Assembly: GCA_964035545.1 (NCBI GenBank)
Contig: OZ037771.1
Location: 1,240,001-1,304,000, forward strand
Direction: 5' to 3'
DNA: 64,000 bases
Source: Bugula neritina
Lineage: Eukaryota > Bryozoa > Gymnolaemata > Cheilostomatida > Bugulidae
In this document: positions 59,829-64,000 of the stretch, in pieces
Layout of the letters: the number at the start of each line of letters is the position of its first letter
How positions within the stretch are numbered: the stretch's first letter is position 1
Program-made: the position numbers and the translations under genes
Notes under the pieces: generated by a model
Told to the model about the DNA's origin: nothing
Databases searched by the model: none
Seen by the model: the letters and a program-made list of their open reading frames with translations, nothing else

Positions 59829-62800
59829 TCATGGACTACCTTTGTCTTCAAGTAACGCAGTTGAATCATCTGATTCGTCCGACTCATATTGACTAAATGC
59901 ACTTTGTCGCACTAGAGAGGCGTCACTCGACTTAGATCTCATCTCGGGCTGGGAATGTTCTACTGCAGCAGGAAACTGCGCACTTTGACTGCTGCTTGCC
60001 ACGGGCACGTCCAGATGCGTCACCTCTCCAAGCTCTATGTCTCTCTCATCGCTTGATTTCATCAGTTCTGATGTCTCATCTTTTGTATCCCAGTTGCCCT
60101 GAAGTTGTACTTGACCAGTTTTTCTACCTCTATCTCTACTGTCTGCAGAGGAGGAATTGTTTTGGTCTTGAGGCAGCTTTGATCTCGCTGATTCAGCTGA
60201 CTTTTGAGTGAGACCAGGCACGGACAAATCACTTTCACGGTTGCTTAGAGACTTCATGCTATGCAGGTTCTTTAATCGTCTTTTCTTCTCAGAGTCCTAA
60301 AAGGCAATGATTACGAAACTTTCATCATCTCTGACCATTACAATCACTTCGCATCAATGCTCAATGCTAAGCCCCTTGGTCATTATCAATTTCATTTCGC
60401 AAACTGGCTGTTAGAATAATTAAAGATGAGTATAATGAAAATGAAAAATCGCCACTATTATATAATATCTTCCAGCCTCAATACACTGTGTGGAACCAGT
60501 TGAACCCATTATACAACTTATCCACCATCAACAATACCACAAGCGTAGGACACTCAAGTAAGAACCAAGTAGAACTACATTAAATAATCCACTATGAACT
60601 TGTACTTGCTTGCCTAAGTTTCACACGAATACCTTGGCATATTTAGAAGAGAGAGTTCCTCCACCACCCGAGCTTTGAGCGTCGGTAGAAGAAGGAACAG
60701 CAGCGTATCTGCCGTATATATTGCTAGCAGTCGAAGGTTTACTTCCAAACGCAGTTTTCTTTGATTTCTGACCTTGTCTGCTTTCCTGGAACACCATAAC
60801 GCAACCGCAAACTTAGAGACATTATTACTGATCATTCGTTGAAAAAAACATAAACTGCATTGGCATAAGAATGGACATATTTTATGTAGAACTGAGACAG
60901 TGTAAATAACAAAATACTAAAACAGTGTCCAAGTGGCTGAATCACATGACAAAAATAAACTAAACAGATCATGACGAGTTCACAGGGAGAATGAAGGAGA
61001 ATTTTGACTATGACGCTAATGGTTCTGTAGAAATAGACAGGAAACAAGCAACAAATGCTATGGTCAACATTACTGAGCACTAGGGGTCAACATGACTGAG
61101 CACTAGGGGTCAACATGACTGAGCACTATAGGGGTATAGAGTAAGGTTCTGGGCTATCTTACATCTCTGTTACGACGGACGGGGCGTATGAAGGCATTAC
61201 GCAACATAATAACTGTTTTTAAATTCAGGGCAGCCTGTAAAACACATGCAGTACGTACAATATATTAAATGAGCATAGAGCAAGATACTGATAGTTAGCT
61301 GTGTGCTGTTAGTTCAGTGGGTATAATTAAAGGTATGAAAAATAACTCACCTGTGTGCTCACGGTCGGTTTCCTCACAATCTGAGAGGACGGCCCTTCAA
61401 CAATAACAGATACAATACATACACCAGCTTGCATAGTAGGTACTTACACAGTAAGTACATACACATCAAATACAGTAAGTACGCAAGATATTAGCAAGTT
61501 TATCTCATGCAACCCTGTCCCGCAGAATCTGATAGTTTACAATCTTCAGACATTAAGCAAGGGACTTGACAACCATGAAAAACTTAAACTTCAATTAAGT
61601 AGAAGTCGGACAAAATTAAGGAATTTTATATCCCCCAAGTCTGTACTGAATAAATGTGTTGTCATTATATAAAGCCCATATGCTTTCACACCCTTTTATG
61701 AAGAGTTGCCTTCTCTCCTACATAGTTTAAAAAGTATAACTATAAACATGTACGGAGTATCGCAACTCACCATGAGATTAGGATTTAGAGTTATCGGGTC
61801 AAGGTTACATACTTACAATGAGGTCAAAGGGTAAAGGTCACATGATATTAATATATTCACCCTCATGAATAGTAGACATTCCAATGCCAGCATTCATATG
61901 TATAGAGGAGTTATCTGCCCCAACATAGCTGACGCTTCTTTTGAACCGCTCCAGTCTCTTGTTCTTCTCTTGCAGGAGATACATAAGGTTAGATCTGTCA
62001 TCCATTTCATTGTTCATCTGCATTTCTCTAGCATCCATCTAGTAGTAACAACATAGTCAGTATTTAAGTGCTATAGCACAACCTTAGCACTATAGCTAAC
62101 ACACTATATTACACTACACTATATTACACAGTACTATATTACACTACACTATATTACACAGTACTATATTACACAGCACTATATTACACAGTACTATATT
62201 ACACAGTACTATATTACACAGTACTATATTACACTATACTATATTACACAGTACTATATTACACAGTACTATATTACACAGTACTATATTACACAGTACT
62301 ATATTACACAGTACTATATTACACAGTACTATATTACACAGTACTATATTACACAGTACTATATTACACAGTACTATATTACACAGTACTATATTACACA
62401 GTACTATATTACACAGTACTATATTACACAGTACTATATGACACATATTACACAGCTGACAGAGTACACACCGAAGAGCCAGGTTTAGAGAACAACATCC
62501 TCAACTGCTGAGCATTCTTCAGATCACTTTCCACGATCGTCTGCTGCTTGGACAATCTCCTTTGCTGCAGGGCAGTCATTTCCTCGTCTATATCGTATAT
62601 CAAATAATAATGTATCAAGACCTCATGTAAGTTAAGCGTCACCATCCCTGTGAGAACCCCTGATTGAAAGGGTATATTTTAAAGTAGGCTAAGGACTTAT
62701 TCAGATGTGACACAAGAGTAATTATAACTGGATGCGCTTCATAACATTACCAATGGCCTTTACTGGGGTTTTAAACGATGACCTTTGTTTACTAAGCCAG

Positions 62801-64000
62801 TGCTCTAACCCCTAGAACAAGCCTGCATATATTGTACCAGGTATATACTATCAACCAATACAATAAATACAACCCATATCATATATATTACAACAGTATT
62901 CAATGCACACACACACACGACACGCACCGTCCAGCATCTCCGGTGTTATGTAAGCTATGTCATCAATATGCTCTGGTTCCTCCACATTCCCGTACCGAGT
63001 CAGCTGACTGAGTAGAGATGGTCGGGCTGCCCGGGGAGGGGCGTAGGACTCCGATGCGGTGGGGTGTACAGACGGGATGCTCTCTAAGTTGTACAGCCTG
63101 CAGACAATAACTCGGGTTACTTTACAAGGTGATGGGGTAACAGCAACTAAGTACATTACAGTGTGCTAGTCAACAGTATAACTGCTACTTATGGACTGGG
63201 AGTTAGTGTAGAAGCTACAGAATTCTCACCCATCTTCACTCATGGACTGTTTCATTATAAAGTTTTCAGCAATTTCAGTTCCTCTCAAGTTTGCAAAGTG
63301 CTGCCTAAAACAGAGAACACAGGCTATGAATTACAAAATACAGACTAGTGATGGGAACAACTTGTAGAGCCCAGGCTAACGATCGCGAATCAAAATAAAC
63401 AGAAATATAACTTAGGCCAGCATTTAGAGCTTGGCAAATATATTACATAGAATATTCCTTCTACGTTATATATTATTATACATAAAAATTGCTTGTTTAA
63501 TAAGGTTTCTACTAGGTCACAAGTTTAATTAATTCTAAAAAATTAAATGAGCAAATTTTGTAAAAAAATTGTAATAAGTTAGGAGAAATTGTCCGCTCTA
63601 CCTACTTGAGGGCAATTTTCTCATATATCTTCATAATTTTTTCATCTTTACGAAGAGGATTTCGCTGTAGTTTGTGTTTTATATACTTATCATCCATGCT
63701 GACAAACCAGTCCTGGCAAAGTATTGTAAACAAAGAAATTGACAAAGTATTGTAAACAGAGAAATTGACACAAACTTCTAAGGCATGAATACTTTAAGGG
63801 GAGTGAATAATATTGTTAGCATACAGTTCACCTAATTCATAAACTTTTTGGAAAAAAAATTATTATTTATGTACAAACCAACAAAAAATAATTGAAACGA
63901 ACTCAATCAATTGGAGGCTCACATAAAAGAAGAACTGTCCGCGAGTCCCAACGATCTCTTCAATACCAGCCATCACATGATCAGTTACGTTGGCATTGAG
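59829..64000 (-). CDS. Sodium/hydrogen exchanger, NHE2/3-like, C-terminal part
   Basis: C-terminal 486 residues of an SLC9A-type Na+/H+ exchanger; the transport domain lies beyond the window end. Exons in transcript order: 63923-64000, 63606-63712, 63230-63304, 62928-63097, 62472-62587, 61861-62038, 61351-61394, 61163-61234, 60633-60785, 59829-60296, all joining in frame. The first two encode the conserved segment just after the last helix in NHE1-5: HVMAGIEEIVG, then W-x-x-M-D-x-K-Y-I and an EKIALKQ helix. The rest is the cytoplasmic regulatory tail: a coiled-coil-prone Q/E/R-rich stretch (EEMTALQQRRLSKQQ), a basic patch (RNAFIRPVRRNRD), then a Ser-rich acidic end (YESDESDD). Family assignment rests on the first two exons; the subtype is uncertain. 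It converges on PEX1. Confidence 0.68.
61061..61135. repeat. 23-bp tandem repeat in an SLC9A intron
   Basis: About three units of TAGGGGTCAACATGACTGAG plus CAC. Confidence 0.88.
62101..62455. repeat. 15-bp minisatellite in an SLC9A intron
   Basis: About 23 units of ACAGTACTATATTAC, ending 17 bp from the exon end at 62472. The minus frame (NIVLC repeat) is an artefact of the 15-bp period. Confidence 0.95.
62640..62826 (-). mobile_element. Diverged tRNA-derived SINE in an SLC9A intron
   Basis: Same family as 12105-12328: on the minus strand TTCTAGGGGTTAGAGC at the head, AAAGGCCATTGGTAATGTTA in the body and GTTCTCACAGGGATG toward the 3' end. It is the most diverged of the four copies; the B box is weak. 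Confidence 0.78.

Noticed and set aside
59996-60211. Plus-strand frame opposite the last SLC9A exon
   Set aside because: Shadow of the coding strand; the minus frame joins in phase with nine upstream exons.
60614-60835. Minus-strand 73-residue frame
   Set aside because: It is an alternate frame of the SLC9A exon 60633-60785, whose correct frame fits both neighbours in phase 0.

Overview
The window is animal nuclear DNA. Every recognisable protein gene is split into short exons with GT-AG introns, the sequence is AT-rich, and introns and spacers carry many minisatellites, (TA)n tracts and tRNA-derived SINEs. This fits an invertebrate, probably a lophotrochozoan such as a bryozoan or mollusc, but the phylum is a guess because no species marker is present.

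Positions 1-40518 hold five head-to-tail copies, all on the + strand, of one major facilitator superfamily (MFS) transporter gene resembling SLC18B1, the vesicular polyamine transporter family. I call them A to E. A (552-4090) lacks its 5' part at the window edge. B (5581-9995), C (11385-15614), D (16897-21721) and E (33616-40518) are complete, with predicted proteins of 471, 467, 468 and 483 residues. Each has the same 11 coding exons with the same intron phases. A 12-kb repeat-rich gap separates D from E; it holds a 23-bp minisatellite, a 31-bp satellite, a 0.4-kb direct duplication, an LTR-like element with nested hairpins and a long (TA)n tract.

Positions 40519-47139 are mostly empty, except for one minus-strand exon-like segment that could encode a signal-free N-terminus plus one membrane helix. 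From 47542 to 58850 the + strand carries a complete 22-exon PEX1 gene (1128 residues), the peroxisomal double-AAA ATPase. From 64000 down to 59829 the minus strand carries the last ten exons of a sodium/hydrogen exchanger (SLC9A, NHE2/3-like), truncated at the window end. PEX1 and SLC9A converge.

The MFS copies are paralogues made by tandem duplication, and blocks of near-identity suggest gene conversion. PEX1 and SLC9A are unrelated neighbours; nothing suggests they work together with the transporters. The most unusual pattern is that several minisatellites have copied a real splice site of the adjacent exon: the exon-5 donor in MFS copies B, C and D, and the exon-5 acceptor and donor in PEX1. 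Gene models were built by hand from reading frame, splice sites and comparison between copies. All exon lengths sum to whole codons, but no transcript data support them.
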